The position numbers and the translations under genes were made by a program. This document shows positions 53,336-64,000 of a stretch of DNA of 64,000 nt, in pieces. How positions within the stretch are numbered: the first letter of the stretch is position 1; the number at the start of each line of letters is the position of its first letter. The DNA lies in assembly GCA_027922465.2 (NCBI GenBank), contig BQMF02000003.1, forward strand, positions 2,542,001-2,606,000, given 5' to 3'. This DNA comes from Turritopsis dohrnii (taxonomy: Eukaryota > Cnidaria > Hydrozoa > Anthoathecata > Oceaniidae). Below the pieces are notes generated by a model, which saw only the letters and a program-made list of their open reading frames with translations, was not told the origin of the DNA and searched no databases.

Positions 53336-54916
53336 TTGGGTTCGTACAGTCCTTAACCTAAGAAATTCCCTGACTTTTCCTGGAAAGTATACTATTTTCC
53401 CTGATAAAAATTCTGAAAATGATATGTTTTTCCCTGACTTTTTCTTAAATGCATATGTTCTTTCCTGACTTTAGGCTAACAATTCCTGAAGCAACACTGG
53501 TCTTTTGAAAAAGCTTGCTGCATATGGAGTTAAGGGTCCCCTTTATGAGATCATTCGTTCCTTCCTTGGTAATCGTAGGCCTAAGGTTGTTTTAGATGGG
53601 CAATCATCATCGACACATTCCATCAATGCAGGAGTTCCCCAAGGTTCTGTCCTTGGGCCAACCCCTTTTTCTTCTTTTCATCAATGATCTGCCTGATGAC
53701 ATTATTTCCAAGCTTGCCATCTATGCTGATGATTCAACCATCTATTCCTGTATTCCAAAATCAGATTTGTTCAGCCAGGTAGAAATGGCAGGCGAAATTG
53801 AACTTGATCTGCAATCTATAGTTGAGTGGGGAGAGAAATGGCTAGTCACATTCAATTCTTCAAAAACCAAACTTCTTTCTGTAAATCATACTAAAGATCC
53901 CTTTTTACCGTCAGTTTCCATGAATGGCACCCAGTTGGAAGAAAACAACTCCTTTCGTCTGCTCGGCATCGCTTTTTCACAGGATTTCTCCGGGTGTTCC
54001 TACATTGAGGCAATTGCTAAGTCAGTCTCAATGAAGGTGGGCTCCCTTCTTCCTGCGAGAGCATACCTCTTTACCTCTATAAATCTACTATTCGGCCTTG
54101 TAGAGTATTGCTGCCATATTTGGGGTGGTGCACCCTCAGACTCTCTTAAACTTCTAGATCGTATTCAGAAACGTATCTGTAATGCTATTGGTGATAAACT
54201 TGCAAGTAAACTTGACACACTCTCCCATCGCAGATCTGTGGCGTCTCTTTGCCTCTTATAAATACTTTTACGAAAAATGTTCAACTGAGCTCTCTTCTCT
54301 CATCCCTGCTTATAAAAACTTTCAAGCGAAACACAAGATATTCATCTGATTGTCATGATCACACTGTCAACATCCCAAAGTCATCTAAAACTTTTTACCA
54401 ACAAAGTTTCATTCCTCGCTCCTCTACTCTCCGGAATTCTTTACCACAGTCTGTTTTTCCTTCTCATTATAATCTTCAACATTTTAAATGCAATTCATCA
54501 TCACCTTTCTTCCTTGTACCTCAATACATATTAGTGGTTTTAAACTTTGTATTGAGCAACCAACAGTGTAATCTGACTAATGAACTAGATATTGCAATGC
54601 CTGACAGGCAGTTGAGTGGTCTATACACTGACAAAACAGTGTGTGGAGCACGTTGCAGCCAAATAACAGATGTTTTATCTAGAAGCCAACTATCTTGAAA
54701 ATAAGTTTTTTTATTATTCATTCTAATAATGAGTTAACAGATAAAATATAGATAAAGAAGCATATATACATATTCTTTTTATGCTTCCCTGACTTTTAAA
54801 AAAATTCCCTGACTTTTAAAAAAAATTCCCTGACATTCCCTGACATTCCCTGACTTTCCCTGACTTAATCAAAAAAGCCACTTTTCATCCTGACTTTCCC
54901 TGACTGTACGAACCCT
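53336..54916. mobile_element. hAT-type non-autonomous element holding a LINE fragment
   Basis: The left end is GGGTTCGTACAGTC and the right end is its exact inverse. The right side adds the expected outer CA of a hAT end (CAGGG). TTCCCTGACTTTT is repeated many times just inside both ends. Most of the interior is a LINE fragment. No target duplication is preserved. Confidence 0.65.
53489..54560 (+). pseudogene. 5'-truncated LINE reverse transcriptase, frameshifted
   Basis: The frames read KKLAAYGVKGPLYEIIRSFL, INAGVPQGSVLGPTP, then (shifted) LFLLFINDLPDDIISKLAIY, ADDSTIYS, SMNGTQLEENNSFRLLGIAF and EYCCHIWGGAPSDSLKLLDR, then another shift. This is the same family as 22466-25417, with the endonuclease and RT start missing. 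Flanked on both sides by the subterminal repeats of the surrounding hAT-type element. Confidence 0.85.
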
Positions 54917-56400
54917 GTATCATCGTCATTATTCTCGTCAGTATCTGATTCATCCATAAGTGTTTTGCGCAGTTTCAAGAGGTGATTTGAAAACGTTGTA
55001 AAGCGCTTCGATTTCGTCATAAAGAAAGTCTGGATCATCAGTAGCGCGAAACCAACCTTCAAGTGTTTAGCACTTGAATGTGTTTTGAAATAACGGAATC
55101 CTCTTCCTTTCCAAGCCGATTTTTTATTGCACCTGCAATTGTCGATGTCCATTGGTTTTTCACACGACTAGAGCCTTCTTTTCCCCTCATAAAATCCTTC
55201 AATTTTACGTCTTGGTAAATAAAGCTGCCATCCTCTTGTTCTTTGACGTTAGTTGGTCGAATGGTTTGCGCTCTACTCTGGAGAGTTAAGCTTCGCATCT
55301 GTTCAAAAGACTTTCCACTTGTACAACATCAACGTCTTCAGATTGGAATGTTTTGGATGGGGTTTTCGCTGGTGCCAACACTTCCACACTCATGCTAATA
55401 AGGGGATACGAGCTTGCGTCCATTTAATCAGCCATCCTTTAAATTTCGCTCTTTCTTTCGACGGATATGATTTATCTTCTGATAAGCTTTCGAGATATTG
55501 TATGAGTATACCATACTTGTCGATGATTATACCAAGTGCACGTGTCTTATGAGCTATCCACCTCGTTCCAGATGCCTTTTTTGGTCGGTATCTTCCCTCT
55601 ACAAATTCAAATGTCTCGCTGTAAATTTCAACAAGTTATTTCAATTGGCGCAGTTTTTTTGGTGAACGTTTGTAAAGATAATAAACCCTCAATATTAACT
55701 CGTCAGCATCATCAAAACTCGTCCCTTTTAAGTTAGTGCTAACTCCAGGCGATGTGCAACACACCACCCAAACGTGATCCAAGAGTTTTCTTGTTTTAGC
55801 AGAGTTTTAACACCTTCCTTCTTTCCGGTATTTATAGAAGCACCATCAGAGCCAAAGCCAACAAGATTAGGCATGAACTCATCACCATACACAGACTTAA
55901 CTGACGTTTTGATACACTCAAGAACACTTTTTGCATCAGCTCCATGAAAATCTGCTAGATCCAAATAGCTAACTTTTACTCCTACTTTATCCGTTCCTGG
56001 TGGACTCGGGTCAAATAAAATAACGAATATGGCTTCCTTTTCAATAATGTTGACATCTGTTGAGCCGTCCGTCAAAATGCTGAAAAAATCTGCCTCTTTC
56101 AATTCCTTCTTCAGTTCATTAGAGAGCCATTTTCCAATGAAATCGATCAACCAGACATAGTGTTTCTGTATGCCTTGCCCAGTTCAACACCATGCTTTTC
56201 TTCAAGTTCTAAAATCTTTGTGAACTTTGTTATTGGTAATTCTTCCTTAACAACAAAGTATGATGTCTCAAACTTTTTCTTTGTTAGTTCAAAGTCTTTT
56301 TGTTTTATGACAACGAGACCACGGATAATACCTCCGACATTTTGATTTGTTCTTTCAGAACGTTCACGTACAGTGAGTCCCTCATCTTGAAGATGAAGAT
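54917..56400 (-). pseudogene. hAT transposase relic (ZNF862/KIAA1586-like)
   Basis: The N-terminal part reads TSYFVVKEELPITKFTKILE, LEEKHGVELGKAYRN (56345-56150). The core reads IDFIGKWLSNELKKELKEAD, FFSILTDGSTDVN, LVGFGSDGASINTGKKEGV and WCVAHRLELALT (56150-55728). TDGSTD and GSDGAS hold catalytic-type aspartates of hAT transposases. Beyond 55728 the frame is broken. The last readable part runs into the terminal repeat of the neighbouring hAT-type element, as if that element cut off the C terminus. Confidence 0.78.
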
Positions 56401-58009
56401 CAAATGCTTTCTTGTGTGGTTCGCCTTGCCTTGAAAGTATTTTCGAGTTTCTGGGAAAGGTGACTCTTTGCGAACGGATTGATGATTCTGACGTCGAAGA
56501 ATGCAAGTTGTCCCCTTTGCCAAAAACCTCTCACTGATCTATCCAGGCGAGCTTCATCTGTTTTGTTGGATCCTCTGGATAAGGCTTCTCCACTCAGTGG
56601 CTGCAAGTGAGGCTCGGTGCATACGTCATTATGCACTTGAGAAAAGAAGGTCGGCGAGAAGATCTCGTCATGATGTTGATGGATGAATCTTCCTTTTGCA
56701 CACGACAAGGCATGGTCGACATCGAAGCGCTGAGCACATGCAGATTTTGATGGGAGATACTTCGGTGTCCATCAATACCTCAAACACAGGGAGTCAAAAA
56801 GTTCTCTTTTATTGAGACAGAAGCCTTTGCTTTCAACTGGCACGATGGTAAGCCAGCTCGAAGCACCCTTGGCACATGAATACTGTGTCAAGAATATGAT
56901 CGAATAGAGCGAGGTGTTGCTCAATGTCAGGTATTAAGTGAGTTTATGCTAACTAGCGACAAAAGCTAGCTGCCTGCGGCTCGGACTTTGCAATATCACA
57001 CAGTGCGTTTAGTTGAGAGCACCATTCTTCAACGAGCTTGTTGACATATTCTTCTTTTCCTTCAGATTTCCCGAAGAAACCTCCGAGATACTTTCGTCCT
57101 GGTGATGTCTGCTTGATTTCAGTGCCATCAGAGGTGTTGCGTGCCTTTTCAAGCATGTTGTCTTTCACGATAAGCCACGATTTCGAAGGCTCCGGGAAGT
57201 AACCAAGAGATGGATCACGAGAGACAATTTTCTCCCACCAACGTCGTAGATTTTCAAGTTTCCCTGCTCCTCCTAGGTCATCAGCAAAGGCAGCATGTTG
57301 AACTGGCTCGTCGATGCTGTTGATGGCGTTCAGCAGGGGAAGTAAACCAATGGCGTAAGATGGCACTGCCAAAGGATCACCCTGTGTAGTGCCTTCAGTA
57401 GATGAAATCTCTAATCCTCCTTGAACGAACAAGCGTGAAGGAACTTTGGAGTTGGAAACATAAGTTGCCATGGCAGGACATAGATTCGGTATGTCATGCA
57501 AAAGGACTTCGCGATTTAAGGAGTTGAAGGCATTACTTGCGTCGACCAAAAGAAGATCATCGGTCTCTTCTTCTTCAAAGATTTCTCACATTGCATGCAC
57601 GGCTGCTTCGCATCCAGATTTTTGCCCGACACAGAGCTGTAAATCACCTGAGCTTTCAAGAATGTTTGGTTTGATGATAGAGATAACTGCTTTTCCAAAC
57701 AATCCGCCGAAGCACCTCACCGATACCAATCGGCCTTATTCCTGGTGATTTGTCGAGAGGGATAAGGCGACAAGCTGTGTATGCTTCAAGACTGGAGGAA
57801 GTATCGTTTGATTTTATGTCTTCTCTGCATAGTACTGGTACTGCGGCTATGACGTCATCAAAATCTTTGTTCGGCGATATCGCTGCAACGGTTGGTCGTA
57901 GCGAAACGATCCCATACATTTTTTGATCAGGTTTTCGAGTTCTATAACATGGGTACACTTTCCAGTTCCGGTTGCGTGATTTAATTTTTTGGTCACGTGG
58001 TAAGCACAC
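56400..58009 (-). pseudogene. reverse transcriptase of a cnidarian-type RT family, decayed
   Basis: Order: LEAYTACRLIPLDKSPGIRP-IGIGEVLRRI (58009-57690), a frameshift, VDASNAFNSLNREVLLHDIP, STEGTTQGDPLAVPSYAI, AAFADDLGGAGKLENLRRWW and YFPEPSKSWLIVK (57549-56953), then FDVDHALSCAKGRFIHQHHD and ARLDRSVRGFWQRGQLAFFD-VRI (56708-56400). This set of boxes belongs to an RT family very common in cnidarian genomes. FADD is the catalytic box. The C-terminal R-L-D...FFDVR pattern recalls PD-(D/E)XK nucleases, an inference. It has several frameshifts. The hAT relic starts immediately after it. Confidence 0.7.
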
Positions 58010-58050
58010 GGGAAAGGCGAATTTGAGCCATCCTTTTCGACGTTAGACCC

Positions 58051-58079
58051 GGTAAAAGATTTTTACCCGGGTTACTAGT
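58051..58079 (+). other. Helitron-like 3' end, second copy
   Basis: GGTAAAA-GAT-TTTTACC, then CGGGTTA, CTAG and T. Spacing is identical to 42556-42583, and ATTATTAA-like sequence follows both. Confidence 0.45.
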
Positions 58080-58579
58080 ATTATTAAAAAAATATTCCTC
58101 TATTTACAAATAAATATCACATAAGTCATCTAACAATTTGAGACCATCAATAATACATGTGTAAATCTTAAAATTTGATTACACGTTTGGTATAAAGAGC
58201 TTCTGCCTCTTTCTTCCACAACGTTTCATGAGAGGTTTAACGGTCTGTCACTGGTTAAGCGAGACATACTTTTCGCCAAGCAAATACTTTATATTAATTC
58301 CAGTCCGTGATATCAATTTCACAACAAATCCAAATTCACAAAGATTATCAACAATCACGTACTAACGATGACGTCATCTTTAAGACTCCTCAACTTTTTG
58401 GAATGCTTCTTCATCATGGTTCCTATTGCTGAAAATGATACGGAAAATTTGTTGAAAAAATCACTGCGAATGAGTGTATTTCTATAGAAATATACACACT
58501 TTTTCAATAAAAACGCTCTTCATCGCAGTGGTTTTTGACGATTTTGCCCACTGGAAAATAAAAATGAATGAATATTTAC
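58080..58579. other. spacer, no gene seen
   Basis: AT-rich. The coiled-coil gene may continue here in exons not recognised. Confidence 0.4.
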
Positions 58580-61500
58580 TTTTGTTATTACTCGTCAAAG
58601 CAGCACCCATGTCTTTTAGATTGATGAGTTTATCCTGGAGTCTTTCCAACGTTGAAGCAGCGTCTAAAATCAGGTCAATAAACGTTATCATCCGTGGTTC
58701 GATGATGTCATGCAATATGTTTTCAACAAAACAAGCAACCTTCAAAACATATTTTATCTATGAATGAGATGTAAGGTAAACGAAACCACTATATAGTTCA
58801 AATTGAGATGACGTAAAGGGCGGGGGGCGGGGGGGCGGGGACCTACAACAGAACAAAATCTACATTCACCTTGAACATTATATTTGCTTTCAGTTGGAAT
58901 GTCAGACTTGAAAGCACTCGATTGTTTCGAATTTACGGAACCGTTGTCGGATTTGGGCGAAGATGCGCGAAAATGAGGCGATGTTTTATTGGGTGCAATA
59001 GCACCACTAGCATTCGACGTTTCTTTGGAGAGATACAGCAGGGTGTTGTTGGAGGAATCTTCGGTGCCGTGCATCTCTAAGTACTCGTCTAGCAATTTAC
59101 TATTTCTACCAACTGCGGTCGTTTGGGCAATGACCTGAATTTCGCTCGTTGACGCATGCGTTAAATCAACAGCTGAACTTTCTCGTGTTGCTTTCTGTCC
59201 ATCAGTAGAAAATCGTATGCCCATTTTTAATTGGTTATCCTTTAATGCTGAATACAGTAAGTTTTTCATTTCTTTGAGAAGAAATCGTATGTCCTCTTCT
59301 TCTTCACTATTTAGTGTCTTAATCTCTTGTTGCTTTGCGTCTTGTTGAATCTCATGTTTTTGAGAAATAATATAATCATTCCAGAATCTTGGTAACTTCT
59401 CCTATAAAAAAAGTTATCAGATTGATTATCAATATTTAACTACGGTGGCTCATATCTGCCACACATGTTGAGCTGTTGAATAAGGATTTCTTCTGCGCAG
59501 TAAAATCATGTCTACTGCGCATTAGAGGCACTACCCTTTATATAAAGCGTCTCGATACCCGAAGCATATGAGATACTGTTCTGTGATTATAATGAGGGTA
59601 AATTCTTGTTTGTTTTGTAATCTACGATCGTTTAAAAGTAATTATAACTTCTTAGTATCTTTATTCTTCATGTAATCAGAAGAATACCATAGAAAAACGT
59701 GTATTGCCCCATTTTTTACCTATCACAAAAGAATCAGTCATTACCGATTGCAAAAGTTGCTTTTGTGACAGTAAGTAATCACTCTAAACCACTGCTTACA
59801 CTACTGATAGAAATCGTTTTACTGCGCATTAACAAACGCTTTACTGCGCAGTAGCACCAAACTTATTGCGCAGTGGTAAATACTCTACTGCGCAGTAGAA
59901 AATTTGTTAGCGCAGTAGACATTCTACTGCTGCGAAGTAAGTTTGTTGCTACTGCACAGTAAACTTAGAAATCTGGGATTTTCATCGATATATGTATGAC
60001 TTACTGCGCAATAGTCAGATTTCTACTGCGCAGAAGAAATCCTTATTCAACAGCTCAACATGGGCGGCAGATATGAGCCCCCGTATTTAAATGGTACCAG
60101 CATTAAAAAATAGGTCCAGTATAATTATGAAACCAAAACTTAAGTACCGTGTGTGTTTTTTTCACATTCAACTAGCTCACAAAGACTGTTTTCAATATCA
60201 AACACAAAAAGGCCGTTAAGATCCTTAACCAATTTTTTTTCTAGGTGTTTCTGATATTGATCAAGGAGTTATATAAAGTTTAGCCTAAACAAGATTCATC
60301 TCTTTCTCTCGTCACTGGGCACTTATTAGTAATAATGCAAACTCTAGTTGTTGTCCTGGGCGCATATTCGAAGGTGAGTGCCAAAAGGGGCACTTGTTGA
60401 CTTTCTCGGAAATTGGGCGTGTTTTTGGAGAGAGGTGCATAGAAGAGAGAAAGTGCTAAACGGAAAAATTAAAGCATATATTTACCTCCTGGTTTAGGTA
60501 TGGAATATTTACATGAGCTTGCTTCATTGCATTCTCCTGTCTTTCTACAAGTGTGTGAACGCCAGAATATGTCTAAAGTGATAGCAACAATCCAGTTTAT
60601 CATCATTCGGTTAACTTTCAGTATTTCGATCCCGATACAACGAATAATGTCGATTTTATGTTAAATTTCAGTATTACGATCCCCTGACACAACGAATATG
60701 TCGGTTTTACGAAGCAAAGTGCTCGCTTTCATCTTAAAAGGAAAACTTTCTTTAAAAACGTCGATATAAAACGAAGTTTCAATTTAACGGACTTTTTTTC
60801 ACTTCAATGTTCGTAATATCGATAGATCATACTGAAAATTTCCAATCCACACGAAGAAAACATTTCGTTACATGTTAATGACTCCTGTTAAAATCATCAA
60901 ATCACATAAATACAAATTGGATAACTGGATGATAAGCAAAACACAATAACTTGTGAGAATAGCAGTATTTAGTATTAAAAGAACAGTCATCGATATCAGA
61001 AGTGGGATTCCCTCATTAAAGCAACAAAACATAGCTCTGGTACGAGTACCTGACCAGTATAAAAATGAAGAACAAAGAAGCTAAACAAATGATTGTTGCC
61101 CTGTAGAGATTCCCTCGTAGAAAAAAGGAGACGGCTTCCATGATAGTTACATCATTAACGAACAGCGACACCGTTTTTATGTTTTACCTTTTCCAAAGCC
61201 ATTTGTAATCGCTTGATTTCAAATTGCGATTGATTCAAATATGAAGTCAGATTTTCATTTTCCTCTTCGAGTTTCTGTATGTGGTCATTCTTATCAACGA
61301 GTTGTTCGTCTTTGATCAACAATTTCTTGTCCACGTCTTTTCTTGCCTACAATAGGAAAATTGAGAATTGTCTTGTTATAAAAAACTGGATCCAAATTAA
61401 AAGACCGAATGTGTTTATGTGTTTATCTCTGCGCCTATGAAGCCACTTGGTGAAAAGTCTTATAAAAGTGTTTGGGAGAAGGAGGCGTATCATAAACTCT

Positions 61501-64000
61501 GATTTTGTAGAAGAAGACACCATAAGTAAATACCAATTCTGAAACTTCCAAAGCTTCTTTCAGCCACTGTATCCTGAAAGGGAAATTAAGTTATAGCTTA
61601 TCGGTTTCGCGGGAATAAATCAAACGTCGTTTGAGAAACCTAATTTATCGCGACATTTTGTAACAATTCACATTTTAGTAAAGCCCAAAAATCAAGACAG
61701 ATACGCCCTCGAAAATCAAAAACGCCCCATCACATTTTAATGTATTTACTATGTAAATAAAAACAAGCCATTGTTGGCAAGGAGTTGAGACAAGAGATTT
61801 TCGAAATAACAAGTTACTTTGTTTTAAGGTTATCCAGTTCGGCTCGTTGCTTAGTAACCATCTTTTGATTAGCAGTAGCAATTTTCAAGACTGAAAGAAA
61901 AACATCAGAAGAAATAACAGACCAACATCAAAAGAAAATGAACGGAATAACAAAATAAAAAAAATAACAACGAAAAGAAAAAGAGTGAAAAGCAAGATTA
62001 CTCACTATTAAAGTCTTTGGATTTTTGACTAGAAAGCAATTTTCTTAAGGAAGCTAAATCAGCATCAGAAAGATCTAGCTTCTTCAACATTTGTACAACG
62101 TCAAATTTTCTGACTTCTTCTTTTTCTTCTTCTTCATCTTCCATACGTTTTCTTTTCACTGTATCACTTTTCAAATCTTCCAAAGCTTTCTCCAACTGCA
62201 AACATTTTTGATTTAGTTCACCATGTCTTTTCTCTAAGTGTGTAATTTCTTGACGATGTTTCTCACAATTTTCAGTTTGCTTCGTGAGATCGTGTTCGCA
62301 TGCCAACAACCTCTCGTGTTTTTCCTTCAGTTTTTTAGCAACGCTTTTTTTGTCCTTTTGCAAGGTTTTAATTATATCATTTTTTTCGTTCAGACCGTTT
62401 GTAACATTATCCCATTCTTGTTGGAGAAGGCTTAATTTAAAGTCGTTTTTTTCTAATTTTTGGCAGAGATCCGCATTGCCTCTCTCAAGATTTTCAATCA
62501 TTTTTTGACCGGTTTTCACTTTGTCATCAGAAGTTGATATCACATCTTTAAGCCTGGCACACATTTGCTCACTTTCTTTCAGCTTTTGTTTCACATCGTC
62601 AATTTGAAGCAATGTCGAAACCAAACTCTTATCCTTATCCTCTACAATTCTCTGAGTATTTCGTAAATCCTGTCGGAGCAGTTCCAGAGTGTTTTCTGAA
62701 GATTTCAAGGCAGCGCTTCTCTCCTCAAGTTGATGGTTAACATTCGATAAAATCATTTCCTTATCGTTGATTTCGTGTTTAGCTTGCTCCAAAACACCCT
62801 TGTAATTTTCAACGACGTTGTTGATCTCGTTCAATTCTTTTTGGAATTTTTCACGTTCTTCATTTTTAACTTTCGTTTCAATGGTACACGACAAGCTATC
62901 GAGTTTTTCTTTCAACTCTGTCTCTCTTTTCATCAGATCTGCACATCGTTCCGATTTGAGACTGATTTCTCCTTGCAACTGTGCCTTCTCCACTTCACCC
63001 ATTGTCTTAATGGATTGCAGCGTAGTTTGCAATTCTTGAATGGCATTTTTTAGCTCCTGATTATTACCTTCTAGTGATAGTATATGTTGCTTTGCCGTTT
63101 GGACTTCACAATTAAAACTTTCCATTTTCTCACTAACATCTTTGTAATCCTTTATTGCCTTTAGTTTCTCCTGATGCATTACATTTAAATTACTGTCCAT
63201 TTCAAGCAACTTATTGTTCAGCATATCTCTCTCTTTCTTCACACTGTTCAGATTATAAAGCGATTCTTCTCTACATTCATCAATCGTTCTTTTTAACACC
63301 GTTACTTCTTTCTCATGGCAAGTTTCTTTTTCCTTCAAGATGGCATTTACTTTATCAATTTCATCTTCTAAGTTTTCAACTTCTTCTTGTTTCGCTTTTA
63401 AAGTTACCTTGTGTAAATTCTCAATCTCTTTCAGTTTCATTTGCATAGATTCTCTTTCCTGTTGAATTATTTCATTACTAGTTCTCTTCTGTTCATCCAG
63501 TTTATCGATCACATCCTTACAATCTACCAAAAGGGCTTGCTTCTTTTTATTGTTCAGTGCAAGAAATCTTTCCAAATACTTTGGTACATTTTCAATTGAA
63601 ATATCCAAAACATTATCAATTGTTGTTTTTTGCAGATCTGGTATTAGCATGGTGATGATCGTTTGAAGATTTTTTTCCAATACTGCATTTTTGCTTTTCA
63701 TTGCATCATAATGTCCTGTCTTCTCAAGTAACTCATCAGTGAGCTTTTGAATTTTATTATCTCTGTCAGTTTTGTCCTTATCAAAAGCTTCCAGACCATG
63801 CTGCAACTGGTTTATCAACTTTTGTTGGTTATTTGATTCTACTTGCCTATAAAGATTAAATAAGATAAATAAATAGTATACTATAATATAACATAAATAT
63901 AATATAAACACAATAATACTAATATAATAATATATAGACCATTTATTATTTTCACCTGAGGTGTAAAAGTTCATCACGAGAGTGTACAGCTCTTCTCAAC
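58580..64000 (-). CDS. long coiled-coil protein, family unknown (partial, at least 8 exons)
   Basis: Exons: beyond 64000 to 63956, 63846-62006, 61890-61818, 61573-61534, 61346-61188, 60572-60486, 59401-58937, 58739-58580. Borders are GT-AG and phases agree throughout. The large exon encodes about 613 residues of nearly unbroken heptad coiled coil (KLTDELLEKTGHYDAMKSKN, LKEIENLHKVTLKAKQEEVE), then a basic KRKR next to an acidic EDEEEEKEE patch and FDVVQMLKKLDLSDADLASL. Later exons continue helical, then Ser/Thr-rich (SSPKSDNGS), then ILHDIIEPRMITFIDLILDA. An alternative donor at 58869 gives a frame clash. Both termini are missing. The style suits centrosomal, Golgi or cytoskeletal coiled-coil proteins, but I do not recognise it. 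Confidence 0.8.
58818..58840 (+). other. G-quadruplex-type G run
   Basis: GGGCGGGGGGCGGGGGGGCG plus GGG: four G runs of 3 to 7 separated by single C. It fits the four-run quadruplex pattern on the plus strand, in the intron before the last seen coiled-coil exon. Confidence 0.75.
59443..60083. mobile_element. TA-flanked MITE with repeated TACTGCGCAGTA
   Basis: Ends of about 60 bp match when inverted (GGCTCATATCTGCC, CATGTTGAGCTGTTGAATAA, GGATTTCTTCTGCGCAGTA) with few differences. TA flanks the element (59441-59442, 60084-60085). TACTGCGCA-type motifs occur roughly a dozen times in both orientations. Non-coding. It lies in an intron of the coiled-coil gene. Confidence 0.85.
60573..61187. other. 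coiled-coil gene intron
   Basis: Contains a short diverged duplication, TTCAGTATTTCGATCCCGAT and TTCAGTATTACGATCCCCTG (about 60620 and 60668), followed by ACAACGAATA in both. Nothing else was recognised. Confidence 0.5.

Noticed and set aside
58870..58937. Donor at 58869 for the coiled-coil exon
   Set aside because: It leaves phase 1, which does not join the next exon in frame; the donor at 58936 does.
62238..63448. Plus-strand Phe/Ser-rich frames
   Set aside because: Antisense shadows of the coiled-coil exon.
61998..63977. Met-started single frame with a hydroph​obic N terminus as a membrane protein
   Set aside because: The hydrophobic start is intron; an acceptor at 63847 joins in phase to the exon at 63956.
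1..64000. tRNA, rRNA or bacterial features
   Set aside because: None recognised by eye; spliced genes and transposons show a eukaryotic genome. A tRNA scan would be the decisive check.

Overview
The window looks like a stretch of a repeat-rich metazoan genome, most likely a cnidarian. The evidence is AT-rich DNA, spliced genes with GT-AG introns of up to more than 10 kb, and a crowd of transposons of types common in cnidarians: CR1/Jockey-like LINEs, Penelope-like elements, pogo/Tigger, hAT, Harbinger-type MITEs and Ginger1. The placement is an inference; no species-level marker was seen. No rRNA, tRNA or CRISPR array was recognised.

Three host genes were reconstructed by joining exons on reading frame, splice sites and family similarity. 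(1) Minus strand, 27940 down to 7633 and probably to 7168: a double-HotDog acyl-CoA thioesterase of the ACOT11/ACOT12 type, 11 phase-consistent exons (307 codons) plus a candidate last exon. (2) Plus strand, 33062 to 50795: a predicted secreted protein of 558 residues with a signal peptide, a von Willebrand A-like domain and a complete copper-binding tyrosinase domain, in seven phase-consistent exons. (3) Minus strand, from beyond the right edge down to 58580: a long coiled-coil protein that I do not recognise, with both ends undefined.

Layout. 1-3700 holds a nearly intact CR1-like LINE ORF with a 2A-like peptide. 4236-6927 holds three pogo/Tigger-type elements in a row. 7168-27940 is the thioesterase gene, whose introns hold a 3.26-kb hAT-like element, a Harbinger-type MITE, a pogo-type MITE, Penelope relics, a foldback element and a decayed LINE. 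28790-31412 is a decayed Ty3/gypsy element between the divergently oriented thioesterase and tyrosinase genes. 34398-42810, inside the first tyrosinase intron, is a Ginger1 transposon with matching termini and a CCGG/TCGG target duplication; it carries an integrase-like transposase and a ULP1 protease, and is itself invaded by a TTAA-flanked element and an internally deleted LINE. 43218-46354 holds two MITEs, a PIN-like/CXC protein fragment and 150-bp repeats. 50796-58009 holds a perfect 66-bp-arm inverted repeat, a hAT-type shell around a LINE fragment, a hAT transposase relic and a decayed reverse transcriptase. 58580-64000 is the coiled-coil gene with a TA-flanked MITE in one intron.

The host genes show no obvious functional link. 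The transposons are nested and mostly broken, and their stacking gives a relative order of insertion.
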